A stretch of 64,000 bases of DNA from Rhodobacteraceae bacterium NBU2976 (GTDB lineage Bacteria; Pseudomonadota; Alphaproteobacteria; Rhodobacterales; Rhodobacteraceae), in the NCBI GenBank assembly GCA_023630215.1, contig JALPRQ010000002.1, positions 310,001 to 374,000 of the forward strand, written 5' to 3'. The position numbers were made by a program, and so were the translations under genes. Every line of letters starts with the position of its first letter. The stretch's first letter is position 1. Shown piece by piece: positions 26,040 to 35,397 of the stretch. The notes under the pieces were generated by a model. It was given only the letters and a program-made list of their open reading frames with translations. It had not been told where the DNA came from and did not search any database.

Positions 26040-26960
26040 ATGACCTGGACCGTTGCCGCCCTTTACCATTTCACCCCCTTCCCCGACCCCGCTGCCTTGC
26101 GTGGGCCGTTGCAGGACGCGTGTGATCGACATGGCATTCGCGGCTCGCTGTTGCTGGCGAAAGAGGGGATCAACGGGACGATAGCCGGGACGCGGCAGGG
26201 GATCGACGCAATCCTTGCCTATATTCGTGCGCTGCCCGGATGTGCTGATCTGGAACATAAGGAAAGCACGGCGACCGACGAACCGTTCCAGCGCATGAAA
26301 GTGAAGCTGAAGCGCGAGATCGTCACGATGGGGCAGCCCGACGTCGACCCGACGGTGAATGTCGGAAATTATGTCGCACCCAAGGATTGGAACGATCTGA
26401 TCAGCCAAGAAGATGTCGTCGTTATCGACACACGCAACGATTACGAATGTGCAATTGGCACGTTTGAAGGGGCGATTGACCCGCACACCGCCAGTTTTCG
26501 CGAATTCCCGCAATGGTGGGAGGAAAATAAAGACCGCTTCCACAACAAGCGCGTCGCCATGTTCTGCACGGGTGGCATTCGATGCGAGAAGTCAACGAAC
26601 TACCTGCTACAACAGGGCGTGTCGGACGTGTTTCACCTGAAAGGCGGTATTCTGAAATATCTGGAAGAAGTGCCGGAGGATCAGTCCAAATGGCAGGGCG
26701 AATGCTTCGTCTTTGACAGCCGCGTGTCGGTTGGTCATGGGCTAAAGGAAGGCCCGTATCATTTATGCTACGCCTGCCGCCGCCCGATTTCGGATGCGGA
26801 CATGAAACGCCCGGAATTCGAAAAAGGTGTCAGCTGTCATCAGTGCATTGACGAGCATGACGAGGAGCGCCGCGAGCGGTTTCGTGAGCGCCAAAAGCAG
26901 GTTCGGTTGGCAGAGAAACGCGGGAAGAGGCATATTGGGGCGGCGGACGAGGTTCTGTAG
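26040..26960 (+). CDS. trhO: tRNA uridine-5-hydroxylase TrhO (YceA-type rhodanese)
   Basis: 306 residues, usual length. The N-terminal acylphosphatase-like region (YHFTPFPDPAALRGPLQ, LLAKEGINGTIAG) precedes a rhodanese domain with active-site cysteine in MFCTGGIRCEKSTNYL. A cysteine cluster follows near the C-terminus (CYACRRP, CHQCIDEHDEERR). TrhO installs the oxygen of 5-hydroxyuridine at position 34 of certain tRNAs in an oxygen-dependent way. The ATG at 26040 lacks a strong ribosome binding site. Confidence 0.93.
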   Translation: MTWTVAALYHFTPFPDPAALRGPLQDACDRHGIRGSLLLAKEGINGTIAGTRQGIDAILAYIRALPGCADLEHKESTATDEPFQRMKVKLKREIVTMGQPDVDPTVNVGNYVAPKDWNDLISQEDVVVIDTRNDYECAIGTFEGAIDPHTASFREFPQWWEENKDRFHNKRVAMFCTGGIRCEKSTNYLLQQGVSDVFHLKGGILKYLEEVPEDQSKWQGECFVFDSRVSVGHGLKEGPYHLCYACRRPISDADMKRPEFEKGVSCHQCIDEHDEERRERFRERQKQVRLAEKRGKRHIGAADEVL

Positions 26961-26974
26961 CCAAAGGACCACCC

Positions 26975-26995
26975 GCCCCGGACCTGAGCCGGGGC
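26975..26995. repeat. Dispersed palindrome (GCCCCGG/CCGGGGC)
   Basis: A perfect seven-base stem with loop ACCTGAG lies 14 bases after the trhO stop. It is one of a pair with 27058-27078 and resembles the small CCCGG...TTGA/TCAAG palindromes scattered through many alphaproteobacterial genomes. Confidence 0.6.
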
Positions 26996-27057
26996 CCCTC
27001 AGTTTCCTGCCCGGAAAAAAGGGGCGGCCCTTCTAATGCGATTGCTTGGCGGTAGAG

Positions 27058-27078
27058 GTCCCGGGTCAAGCCCGGGAC
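27058..27078. repeat. Dispersed palindrome (GTCCCGGG/CCCGGGAC)
   Basis: A perfect eight-base stem with loop TCAAG, just before the stop of the convergent MFS gene. It probably belongs to the same repeat family as 26975-26995 and 19436-19458 and may serve as a transcription end for both sides. Confidence 0.6.
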
Positions 27079-27085
27079 GGGAAAT

Positions 27086-28327
27086 CTAAGCAGCGACCGT
27101 ACGTTTCATCGGGGCCTCGCGGATCGGCAGATGCACGATGGCCGAGAACAGGCCGACCCCAACGCCAACCCACCAAATCACGTTATAATTTCCGTAGATG
27201 TCATACATGGTCCCTCCCAGCCAAACGCCGAGGAACGATCCCAACTGGTGGCTGAAGAACACGATGCCATAGAGTGTGCCCATGTAGCGCAAGCCATAAA
27301 TATGTGCGACGAGGCCCGAGGTCAGCGGCACCGTGGCCAGCCATAGCGAGCCCATGGTGATGGAGAAGACAATCACCGTCACCGGCGTCATCGGGGTCAT
27401 AATGAACCACGCGGCGATCACCGTTCGTGCCAGATATATCCCCGCCAACAGATATTTTTTGGAATAGCGTTTGCCCAGATATCCCGCTGTCAGTGTCCCT
27501 GCGATATTGGACAAGCCGATTAGCGCGATGGAAAACGCGCCCAACGCCGAGGTTGTTGTGATGCCCATCGTCGCCAGGACACCGCCGGGCATGATGGGGC
27601 CGCAGACCTCGGTCACGAAGGCGGGGAAATGGGCGGTGATGAACGCCAACTGGTAGCCGCAGGAGAAGAAGCCAATGAAGATCAGGCTATAGGACGGGTC
27701 CTTGAAAGCTTTGACCAGAATCTGACCCATAGACTCTTCCAGCTCCGCCTTATTGGCGGTCGGTTCGGCGCGCATCATCGGCAGCATGAATAGGGCCAAA
27801 AGGATAATCCCGGCAAAAATCAGGAACACTTGTGACCAATTCATCATCGACAGCAGGTATTCGGCGAAGGGCGGTCCAACGACTTGTCCGGCGGACCCGG
27901 CGGCGGTGGCGACGGCCAGCGCCATGGAACGGTTCTCGTCCGATGCGGCACGACCGACAACGGCCAGCACGACGCCAAAACCCGTGCCTGCAACGCCGAA
28001 CCCGACGAGAATCGACAGGAATTGATGTGCCTCGGGCGTGACGGCGAAACTGCTAAGGACCAGACCCAGCGAATAGGTTATTGCCCCGGCAATAATCGCG
28101 CGCCGATCCCCAAATTTTTCTGCAAGCGCTCCGAAAATCGGCTGCCCGATCCCCCACGCAAGATTCTGGATCGCGATGGCCAGCGAAAATTCGGCGCGGG
28201 GCCAGTTGAATTCCGTCGCAATCGGGATCTGGAAAACGCCATAGGACGCACGGATCGCGAAGCCCAACAGCAGGACCACGCAGCCGCCGATCAGCACCGG
28301 CGTAAAAAGTTTTTGCGATTTTTCCAC
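27086..28327 (-). CDS. MFS transporter
   Basis: 413 residues with twelve predicted membrane segments. The loop 2-3 motif is seen as GALAEKFGDRRAI, and the central cytoplasmic loop (MMRAEPTANKAELEESMGQ) divides two halves of six helices. The closest look is to the oxalate/formate antiporter-like (OFA/monocarboxylate) branch, but the substrate cannot be read off. The start is a GTG at 28327 preceded by GGAGGG; open frame continues upstream but would overlap the divergent zapE region. It is divergent from zapE. Confidence 0.87.
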   Translation of the reverse strand: MEKSQKLFTPVLIGGCVVLLLGFAIRASYGVFQIPIATEFNWPRAEFSLAIAIQNLAWGIGQPIFGALAEKFGDRRAIIAGAITYSLGLVLSSFAVTPEAHQFLSILVGFGVAGTGFGVVLAVVGRAASDENRSMALAVATAAGSAGQVVGPPFAEYLLSMMNWSQVFLIFAGIILLALFMLPMMRAEPTANKAELEESMGQILVKAFKDPSYSLIFIGFFSCGYQLAFITAHFPAFVTEVCGPIMPGGVLATMGITTTSALGAFSIALIGLSNIAGTLTAGYLGKRYSKKYLLAGIYLARTVIAAWFIMTPMTPVTVIVFSITMGSLWLATVPLTSGLVAHIYGLRYMGTLYGIVFFSHQLGSFLGVWLGGTMYDIYGNYNVIWWVGVGVGLFSAIVHLPIREAPMKRTVAA

Positions 28328-28355
28328 GATCCCTCCGGACAAAGGTTTTTTGAGG

Positions 28356-29510
28356 ATGACCGGGGTTTGCGGGCACGTCAAACAAATTGCGGTTAACAAC
28401 CCCATTCCATATCGTTATGAAACGCCCAATCAGGAGCCGAGATTGCGTCACTATCACCACCTTGTCGAAACCGGAGAGCTTCACCCCGACGCCGCCCAGC
28501 GTGCCGTGGCCGAACGGCTGGATGATCTGGCGGGCGCGCTGGAAGGATATGTCGCGCCGGAACGTCGTCGCGGCTTGTTCAAGCGCAAACCGCAGCCACC
28601 AGCGAAGGGGCTTTATATCTGGGGTGATGTCGGGCGGGGCAAATCCATGTTGATGGATATGTTCGTCACAGCAGCCCCGGTTGCCGCCAAACGGCGAATG
28701 CATTTTCATGCGTTCATGCGGGATTTCCACGCGGCTTTGCATGAACAGCGCAAGAAAACCGAAAAGGATGCGGTGATCGAGGTCGCACATGCTTTTGCTG
28801 ATGATCTGACGCTTTTATGTCTGGACGAGCTGCAAATTCTGGATATCACCGATGCGATGCTGGTGGGGCGGATTTTTGACACGCTTTTTAGTCGCGGGGT
28901 TGTGGTGGTGGCAACCTCGAACCGCCACCCCGATGATTTATATAAAGACGGTCTGAACCGTCACCTGTTTGTGCCCTTTATCGAGACAATCAAGTCGGAG
29001 CTGGAGGTAATCGAGTTGGGCGGCGAAGATGACTATCGCCTGCGCGAGTTGGAGCGGCTGGAAGTCTATCACAGCCCCCTTGGACCCGACGCCACCGCCG
29101 CCATGGACCGCGCCTGGGACAGCCTGACGGATACCCCCGGCGAGCCGTTCACCATCACCCACACTGGGCGTGATCTGGTCATCCCGCGATTTGCAAACGG
29201 CGTTGGGCGTGGCGCGTTCAAGGAATTTTGCGAGGCCCCGCTGGGCCCAAATGATTACCTGCAAATCGCGGGCGTGCTGAAGGTGCTGATCTTGGATGAC
29301 ATCCCGCGCCTGTCCCGCGCCAAGAACAACGAAGCAAAGCGCTTCGTCACGCTGATCGACGCGCTTTACGACAACCATGTTCGGCTGATTGCGTCCGCCG
29401 CAGAACCCCCCGCGCAGCTTTACGAGGACGGCCCGGGCGCGTTTGAATTTCGTCGCACGGCCTCGCGGCTAGAGGAAATGCAAACTGCCGACTGGGTTAA
29501 ATCCGAATAG
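28356..29510 (+). CDS. zapE: Cell division protein ZapE (AFG1-like ATPase)
   Basis: About 384 residues. The P-loop GDVGRGKSMLMDMF is near residue 92, Walker B is LLCLDELQILD, and sensor residues follow in VVATSNRHPDDLYKDGL. ZapE is an ATPase that associates with the Z-ring; mitochondrial relatives (LACE1/Afg1) aid protein turnover. I chose the ATG at 28356, but no strong ribosome binding site is visible and a TTG six bases upstream is possible. It is divergent from the MFS gene. Confidence 0.9.
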   Translation: MTGVCGHVKQIAVNNPIPYRYETPNQEPRLRHYHHLVETGELHPDAAQRAVAERLDDLAGALEGYVAPERRRGLFKRKPQPPAKGLYIWGDVGRGKSMLMDMFVTAAPVAAKRRMHFHAFMRDFHAALHEQRKKTEKDAVIEVAHAFADDLTLLCLDELQILDITDAMLVGRIFDTLFSRGVVVVATSNRHPDDLYKDGLNRHLFVPFIETIKSELEVIELGGEDDYRLRELERLEVYHSPLGPDATAAMDRAWDSLTDTPGEPFTITHTGRDLVIPRFANGVGRGAFKEFCEAPLGPNDYLQIAGVLKVLILDDIPRLSRAKNNEAKRFVTLIDALYDNHVRLIASAAEPPAQLYEDGPGAFEFRRTASRLEEMQTADWVKSE

Positions 29511-29647
29511 CATCTCGTAAATGCGAACCCCCCGCGTGGTCCGCTGGCCCGACAACAAACCAATGAGACTTTGCGAGAGCTACGAAAGTCCCGTATGTAA
29601 TCGCAGTTTTGGCGGCGGTATCGAATAAAAAACACCCCCATTGACAT

Positions 29648-29669
29648 ACATGTGTCTATCGCCACATGT
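29648..29669. promoter_or_regulatory. Inverted repeat upstream of topA
   Basis: ACATGTG-N8-CACATGT is a perfect seven-base inverted repeat, centred about 55 bases before the topA start. TTGACA at 29641-29646 could be a -35 element, which would put the repeat over the -10 region and make it a candidate operator. No regulator is assigned. Confidence 0.4.
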
Positions 29670-29712
29670 TCCCCGCCCATGTGAACGCCCCGCGATTCTG
29701 GAGAATTTCCGT

Positions 29713-32262
29713 ATGCCCGTTGTTGTTGTCGAGTCCCCGGCGAAAGCCAAAACTATCAACAAATATCTCGGCAAAGACTACACCGTGCTGGCATCCTATG
29801 GCCATGTCCGTGATCTGCCGCCCAAGGATGGATCGGTCGATCCGGCGAATGATTTCGACATGAAGTGGGAGGTAGCGACCCCGTCCCAAAAACACGTCAA
29901 AGCGATTGTGGATGCGCTAAAAGATGACGACACCCTGATCCTTGCGACCGACCCGGATCGCGAGGGGGAAGCCATTTCGTGGCATCTGGAAGAGGTGCTA
30001 CGCAAGCGCAAGGCGATCAAGAAAAACACAAAAGTCGAGCGTGTCGTATTCAACGCGATCACCAAATCTGCAGTGACCGAGGCGATGAAGAACCCCCGGC
30101 AGGTCGATCAGCCGTTGGTTGATGCTTACCTTGCGCGGCGCGCGCTTGACTATCTGGTTGGGTTTAACCTTTCGCCGGTATTGTGGCGCAAATTGCCAGG
30201 AGCGAAATCGGCTGGTCGTGTGCAATCCGTCGTCCTGCGCCTGATTGTTGATCGCGAGATGGAGATCGAAGCCTTCAAGGCGCAGGAATATTGGACCGTC
30301 GGGGCGAAGTTGGCGACAGTGCGCGGCAAGGAGTTTGACGCCCGTCTGACCGTGCTGGGCGGCAAGAAACTCGACAAGTTCGATATTGCAACGTCCGAGG
30401 CGGCGGAATTGGCTGTTCATGCCGTGCAGTCGCGTGACCTGACCATTGCGTCGGTCGAGGCGAAGCCGGGCAACCGTAATCCGTCTGCCCCGTTCATGAC
30501 CTCGACCCTGCAACAGGAAGCCAGTCGGAAATTTGGATTCGGTGCTCGCCAAACGATGAGCACAGCGCAACGTTTGTACGAGGCCGGATATATTACCTAT
30601 ATGCGAACCGACGGGATCGATATGGCCCCTGAAGCCGTGATGGCGGCGCGTGATGTGATCAAGGATCGTTATGGCGCGGATTACCTGCCTGACAGCCCGC
30701 GTATGTACAAAAACAAAGCCAAGAACGCGCAGGAAGCGCACGAATGTATCCGCCCGACCGATATGGCTGTCGACCCGTCCAAGCTGGGCAAGGTCGAAGC
30801 GGATCAGAAGAAGCTGTATGACCTGATCTGGAAACGCTCCATCGCCTGTCAGATGGCGGCCGCGCGATTAGAACGCACAACGGTGGAAATTGAATCGGCT
30901 GACAAACAGGTTGGGCTTCGCGCCACCGGTCAGGTGATCACCTTTGACGGGTTCATGAAGGTCTATACCGAGGGGCGCGAGGATCAGGTTGTCGACGATG
31001 ACGACAAGCTGTTGCCGGTCATGTCGGATGGGGAGAATGTCGATAAACGGGAGGTCACGCCCGAACAACATTTCACACAGCCGCCGCCGCGCTATTCCGA
31101 AGCGTCCATCGTCCAGAAGATGGAGGAGCTGGGGATCGGGCGCCCGTCCACCTATGCCTCTATCGTCACAACGATTCAGGATCGCGACTATGTGCGCAAG
31201 GAAAACAATCGGCTGGTGCCCGAGGATAAGGGCCGGCTGGTGACGATCTTCCTCGAAAACTATTTCCGTCGTTATGTCGGATATGATTTCACCGCGAAGC
31301 TGGAAGATGATCTGGATAAGGTCTCGAACGGGGACGAGGATTACAAAAAGCTGTTGGGGCGGTTCTGGAAGGAATTCTCGGCCTCCATCGAGGACACGTC
31401 TGAACTGCGGATTACCGAGGTTCTGGACAAAATCAACGAAATCCTGGAACCACATCTGTTCCCGCCGACCGAAGATGGATCCGATCCGCGCATCTGCAAG
31501 AATTGCGGGGATGGGCGCTTGTCGATGCGGACCTCCCGCGCCGGTGGGGCGTTTATTGGTTGTTCCAACTACCCCGAATGCCGCTATACCCGTCCGCTGT
31601 CAGGCGAGGTGGAAGGCGGCGACATTGCCGGGCCAGACGGGAAGCTTCTGGGTTTTGATGATGATGGCGAGAAGATCACGCTGCGCACCGGACGTTTTGG
31701 CCCGTTTGTACAACAGGGCGAGGTGACGGAAGAAAACCCGAAACCCAACCGCTCGTCGATCCCCAAAGGGATGGAGCTGGACACGGTTGATCTGGATAAG
31801 GCCTTGCAGCTTTTATCCCTACCCCGACTGGTGGGCAACCACCCTGAAGGCGGCATTGTCGAAGCCGGGATCGGGCGCTTTGGCCCCTATGTGGTGCACA
31901 CGAAAACTGACGATGACGGTAAGGATCAAAAGGTCTATGCCAATCTGAAAGCTGCCGACGATGTGTTAACCATCGGCATGAATCACGCGGTCGAGCTGAT
32001 TGCGCAGAAGGCAGCGCGGGGGGGGCGCGGGCAAGCGGCGAAACCCCTGAGAGAGCTTGGCGATCATCCCGATGGCGGCGCTATTAACGTGATGAGCGGG
32101 CGCTACGGACCCTATGTCAAATGGGAGAAAATCAACGCCACCCTACCCAAAGGCACCGAGCCCGAAGACGTGACGATGGAATTGGCGTTGGAACTGGTTG
32201 CTGCCAAGGCGTCAACCAAAGGCAAAGGCAAAAGCAAAGCGCGTGCGGCCAAGAAAAGCTGA
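29713..32262 (+). CDS. topA: DNA topoisomerase I
   Basis: 849 residues. The TOPRIM domain starts at once (PVVVVESPAKAKTI) and contains TDPDREGEAISWHL. The catalytic tyrosine is in YITYMRTDGI. A C-terminal zinc ribbon reads CKNCGDGRL...CSNYPECRYTRP, followed by two topo_C repeats of the GRFGPFVQ / GRYGPYVKW type and a lysine-rich tail. It relaxes negative supercoils ahead of and behind polymerases. The ATG at 29713 follows TGGAGAA and gives the standard N-terminus. Frame upstream to 29641 is open but unlikely to be used. Confidence 0.97.
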   Translation: MPVVVVESPAKAKTINKYLGKDYTVLASYGHVRDLPPKDGSVDPANDFDMKWEVATPSQKHVKAIVDALKDDDTLILATDPDREGEAISWHLEEVLRKRKAIKKNTKVERVVFNAITKSAVTEAMKNPRQVDQPLVDAYLARRALDYLVGFNLSPVLWRKLPGAKSAGRVQSVVLRLIVDREMEIEAFKAQEYWTVGAKLATVRGKEFDARLTVLGGKKLDKFDIATSEAAELAVHAVQSRDLTIASVEAKPGNRNPSAPFMTSTLQQEASRKFGFGARQTMSTAQRLYEAGYITYMRTDGIDMAPEAVMAARDVIKDRYGADYLPDSPRMYKNKAKNAQEAHECIRPTDMAVDPSKLGKVEADQKKLYDLIWKRSIACQMAAARLERTTVEIESADKQVGLRATGQVITFDGFMKVYTEGREDQVVDDDDKLLPVMSDGENVDKREVTPEQHFTQPPPRYSEASIVQKMEELGIGRPSTYASIVTTIQDRDYVRKENNRLVPEDKGRLVTIFLENYFRRYVGYDFTAKLEDDLDKVSNGDEDYKKLLGRFWKEFSASIEDTSELRITEVLDKINEILEPHLFPPTEDGSDPRICKNCGDGRLSMRTSRAGGAFIGCSNYPECRYTRPLSGEVEGGDIAGPDGKLLGFDDDGEKITLRTGRFGPFVQQGEVTEENPKPNRSSIPKGMELDTVDLDKALQLLSLPRLVGNHPEGGIVEAGIGRFGPYVVHTKTDDDGKDQKVYANLKAADDVLTIGMNHAVELIAQKAARGGRGQAAKPLRELGDHPDGGAINVMSGRYGPYVKWEKINATLPKGTEPEDVTMELALELVAAKASTKGKGKSKARAAKKS

Positions 32263-32283
32263 TACAACTATAGGTTAATAAAC

Positions 32284-32316
32284 TTGCCAGCGGGTCAGAA
32301 GATGATCGGCTGGCAA
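32284..32316 (+). terminator. Probable terminator hairpin after topA
   Basis: TTGCCAGC pairs perfectly with GCTGGCAA across a 17-base loop, 22 bases past the topA stop. The sequence after it (TTGCTTATG) has only a weak T content. Confidence 0.45.
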
Positions 32317-32456
32317 TTGCTTATGTGTTGAAAATACAACAATTTACCAAAAGTCGACTCAACCGATGCTTGCGAAATGCAAAATCCGGGATAATCTGAC
32401 ATTACCCCACCGAGTGATTCACCAGTTCTTTACCCTAACAAATGATGAAGGATCGT

Positions 32457-33104
32457 ATGAAACGAATCCTAACCATTTTGGTCCTTTATATCGCCGCGTC
32501 GTCCGCGGGGGCCGGGAGTCTGGACAGCCCACCGGTGATCGATGCTCCGATCATCAGTCCAGTCTCCGTTGGGGTGGGGCCGGCATGGGAAGGGTTCTAT
32601 GCTGGGGGATTGGTCGCCCTGGAAACAGGTGAGCAGAATTATTACTCTGGTGGGGCATTTTCCAATGGCCCCTGGGGATTGGACGGCACCAGCTTTGGCG
32701 CGTTTGCCGGGTATAATTTTCAGTCTGGCGATTTTGTATATGGGGCCGAAGCGGCGTATTCGCTGGGGGACATTGCGTCGGATGTGCCCTCGACGTTCGG
32801 GGCCAATTATGCGGGATTTCTGGATGTCAAAGCGCGTGCCGGTTACGCGATTGGCGATGCCTTGATCTATGGCGTGGTCGGCGGAACCCTTGGCCAGTGG
32901 GAGGATCGCACAGGCCCACCTGACACCGCGAATGCGACGGGAATGAATTACGGTTTGGGTGTCGATTACATGGTAAATGATACGCTGTTTGTCGGGGCCG
33001 AATATCTTATCCGGGACTTGTCAGGTGATTTCGACAATGACCCGAGCGTGGGTATCGACAGCCTGACGACATCGGCGCAAATTCGGGTTGGATTGCGGTT
33101 CTGA
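32457..33104 (+). CDS. Outer membrane beta-barrel protein
   Basis: 215 residues. A signal peptide (MKRILTILVLYIAASSAGA) precedes about eight alternating amphipathic strands such as WEGFYAGGLVAL, SFGAFAGYNFQSGDFVYGAEAAYSL and ALIYGVVGGTLG. It ends in ...QIRVGLRF with the terminal Phe that BAM recognises. This is the pattern of Omp25/OmpA-like small barrels of Alphaproteobacteria. The ATG at 32457 has AAGGAT in front. It stands alone, with an AT-rich promoter region at 32317-32450. Confidence 0.85.
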   Translation: MKRILTILVLYIAASSAGAGSLDSPPVIDAPIISPVSVGVGPAWEGFYAGGLVALETGEQNYYSGGAFSNGPWGLDGTSFGAFAGYNFQSGDFVYGAEAAYSLGDIASDVPSTFGANYAGFLDVKARAGYAIGDALIYGVVGGTLGQWEDRTGPPDTANATGMNYGLGVDYMVNDTLFVGAEYLIRDLSGDFDNDPSVGIDSLTTSAQIRVGLRF

Positions 33105-33148
33105 CGAAATTCGCATGACGCGCCTGCTGCCGCATGTTAGATGGCGGC

Positions 33149-35383
33149 ATGAAACAGTTTCCGACAAAAGATCAAATCCTGGAATGGGTGCGCGATAATC
33201 CCGGCGCTGCCAGCAAACGTGACATCGCACGGGCCTTTGGAATCAAGGGGCAAGACCGTATCGAGCTTAAGCGTGTGCTGAAAGAATTGCAGAGCGATGG
33301 CGCATTGCAGGGAAACCGCAAGGATATCCGCGCCTCGGGTGCGTTGGAGCCGGTGGAACTGTTGCAAGTGACGGCGATTGATGCGGATGGCGATGTATTC
33401 GCGGAACCCGCCAACTGGAAACAGGATGTGCATGCGCCAACCGTTCTGCTGGTTCCCAAAAAGGGTGATCCGGCGTTGGGAATCGGGGATCGGGGATTGT
33501 TCCGAATTGCCCGGACCGGCGAACAGCACGCCCCCTACGAGGGTCGCTTGATCCGCAAGATCGGATCAGGCGCAGCGGTCATTTTGGGGATATTCCGCGC
33601 CACGGAAACCGGTGGGCGAATTGTGCCCGTGGACAAAAAAGCGTCAAAAGAATGGATCGTTTCCTCGGCGGATAAAAACGGTGCCAAAGATGGCGAGCTG
33701 GTGTCGGCGACCAAGGTCGGTTCGGCCCGTGCCGGACTGCCCCGCGCAAAGGTGACAGAGCGGCTGGGTGATCCGCTGGCACCCAAATCCGTCTCGCTGA
33801 TCGCGATTCACGAACATGGTATCCCGACGGATTTCCCGGACGCCGCCGAAAAAGAAGCGCTGAAGGCGAAACCCGTATCGCTGGGCAATCGCACGGACCT
33901 GCGCCATTTGCCGTTGTTCACGATCGACCCATCGGATGCGCGCGACCATGACGACGCGATTTGTGCGTTGCCTGATCCTGACCCGAAGAACGAAGGCGGG
34001 TTCATTGTCTGGGTCGCAATTGCGGATGTGGCGCATTATGTGCGACCCGGTTCGGCGCTGGATAAGGAAGCGCGAAAGCGGGGGAATTCGTCTTACTTCC
34101 CGGACCGTGTGGTCCCGATGCTGCCGGAAAAACTGTCTGGTGATTTATGCTCGCTTCACGAAGGGGTGGATCGCGCCTGTATTGCAGTGGAGATCAGGAT
34201 CAACGCGGCAGGCGAAAAGATAGATCATCGTTTTGTGCGCGGTCTGATGCGATCCCCTGCGACCTTGTCTTATGATCAGGCGCAGGCGGCAGCCGATGGG
34301 CGGCCGGATGCGCAGACCGAACCCCTGATGGCGGACGGAATCACGCCGCTTTGGGCGGCCTGTTTTGCCTCGCGCAAGGCAACAAATAATCGCCAGCCGC
34401 TCCATCTGGATTTGCCGGAACGCAAAATTATCCTGTCTGACGAAGGCAAAGTCCTGTCAGTGGCGTTTCGCGAACGGTTTGATGCACATAAGCTGGTCGA
34501 AGAATTCATGGTGCTGGCCAATGTCTGCGCCGCCGAAACGCTGGAGGCAAAACGCAAGCCGCTGCTTTACCGTGTTCACGAACCCCCCAAGCCCGAGAAG
34601 CTGGAAGCCTTGCGGGAAACGGTCGCATCTGTTGGGTTGACCCTTGCAAAGGGGCAGGTGTTGAAGACTGCGCAGCTGAACCGCCTGCTGGATCAAGCGG
34701 CAGGGACCGAACATTCGGAAACGATTTCGATGACCGTGCTGCGGTCGATGACACAAGCCTATTATTCGCGCGAAAATTTCAGCCATTTCGGGTTAAACCT
34801 GAAACGCTATGCTCATTTTACGTCGCCGATCCGGCGCTATTCGGACCTGATCGTGCATCGCGCGCTGATTGCGGCCCATGGCTGGGGCGATGATGGTCTG
34901 ACCGTGGAAGAGATTGATAACCTCGACGCGACTGCCGAACATATCAGCCAAACGGAGCGGCGATCCATGTTGGCGGAACGGGACACGACGGATCGGTATC
35001 TGGCAGCCTATCTGAATGATCGGGTGGGCAATGAATTCACGGGAAAAGTGTCGGGGATCGCGCGGTTTGGGTTGTTTGTGTCGCTGGACGAAACGGGGGC
35101 TGACGGGCTGATCCCGTTATCGCATCTGGGACGTGAATATTGGATATATGATGCAGATACCAACACGCTCAAGGGCGAGAAATCCAAGCGTGTCATCGCC
35201 ATTGGGATGCCCGCGCTGGTACGGTTGGCCGAAGCCGCGCCCATCACCGGCGGATTGATGTTTGAACTGCTGGAGCTGGACGGTAAACCGATGCCCAAGG
35301 GCACGGCACAGGGCGCCCGCGCAAAAATTCGCCGAAACCGTAACGGCAAGGGCCGGAAACCCAAGACCTCCCGCCGCCGATAG
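33149..35383 (+). CDS. rnr: Ribonuclease R
   Basis: 744 residues. An N-terminal winged-helix segment (TKDQILEWVRDNPGAASKRDIARAFG) leads to cold-shock-like domains. The RNB catalytic core has the acidic cluster DPSDARDHDDAI, and the S1 domain starts near GNEFTGKVSGIARFGLFVSL. The C-terminus is strongly basic (KIRRNRNGKGRKPKTSRRR). RNase R degrades structured RNA 3' to 5'. The start at 33149 gives the usual N-terminus. It ends 14 bases before the transglycosylase gene. Confidence 0.95.
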   Translation: MKQFPTKDQILEWVRDNPGAASKRDIARAFGIKGQDRIELKRVLKELQSDGALQGNRKDIRASGALEPVELLQVTAIDADGDVFAEPANWKQDVHAPTVLLVPKKGDPALGIGDRGLFRIARTGEQHAPYEGRLIRKIGSGAAVILGIFRATETGGRIVPVDKKASKEWIVSSADKNGAKDGELVSATKVGSARAGLPRAKVTERLGDPLAPKSVSLIAIHEHGIPTDFPDAAEKEALKAKPVSLGNRTDLRHLPLFTIDPSDARDHDDAICALPDPDPKNEGGFIVWVAIADVAHYVRPGSALDKEARKRGNSSYFPDRVVPMLPEKLSGDLCSLHEGVDRACIAVEIRINAAGEKIDHRFVRGLMRSPATLSYDQAQAAADGRPDAQTEPLMADGITPLWAACFASRKATNNRQPLHLDLPERKIILSDEGKVLSVAFRERFDAHKLVEEFMVLANVCAAETLEAKRKPLLYRVHEPPKPEKLEALRETVASVGLTLAKGQVLKTAQLNRLLDQAAGTEHSETISMTVLRSMTQAYYSRENFSHFGLNLKRYAHFTSPIRRYSDLIVHRALIAAHGWGDDGLTVEEIDNLDATAEHISQTERRSMLAERDTTDRYLAAYLNDRVGNEFTGKVSGIARFGLFVSLDETGADGLIPLSHLGREYWIYDADTNTLKGEKSKRVIAIGMPALVRLAEAAPITGGLMFELLELDGKPMPKGTAQGARAKIRRNRNGKGRKPKTSRRR

Positions 35384-35397
35384 GGTAAGGTCGGGCG

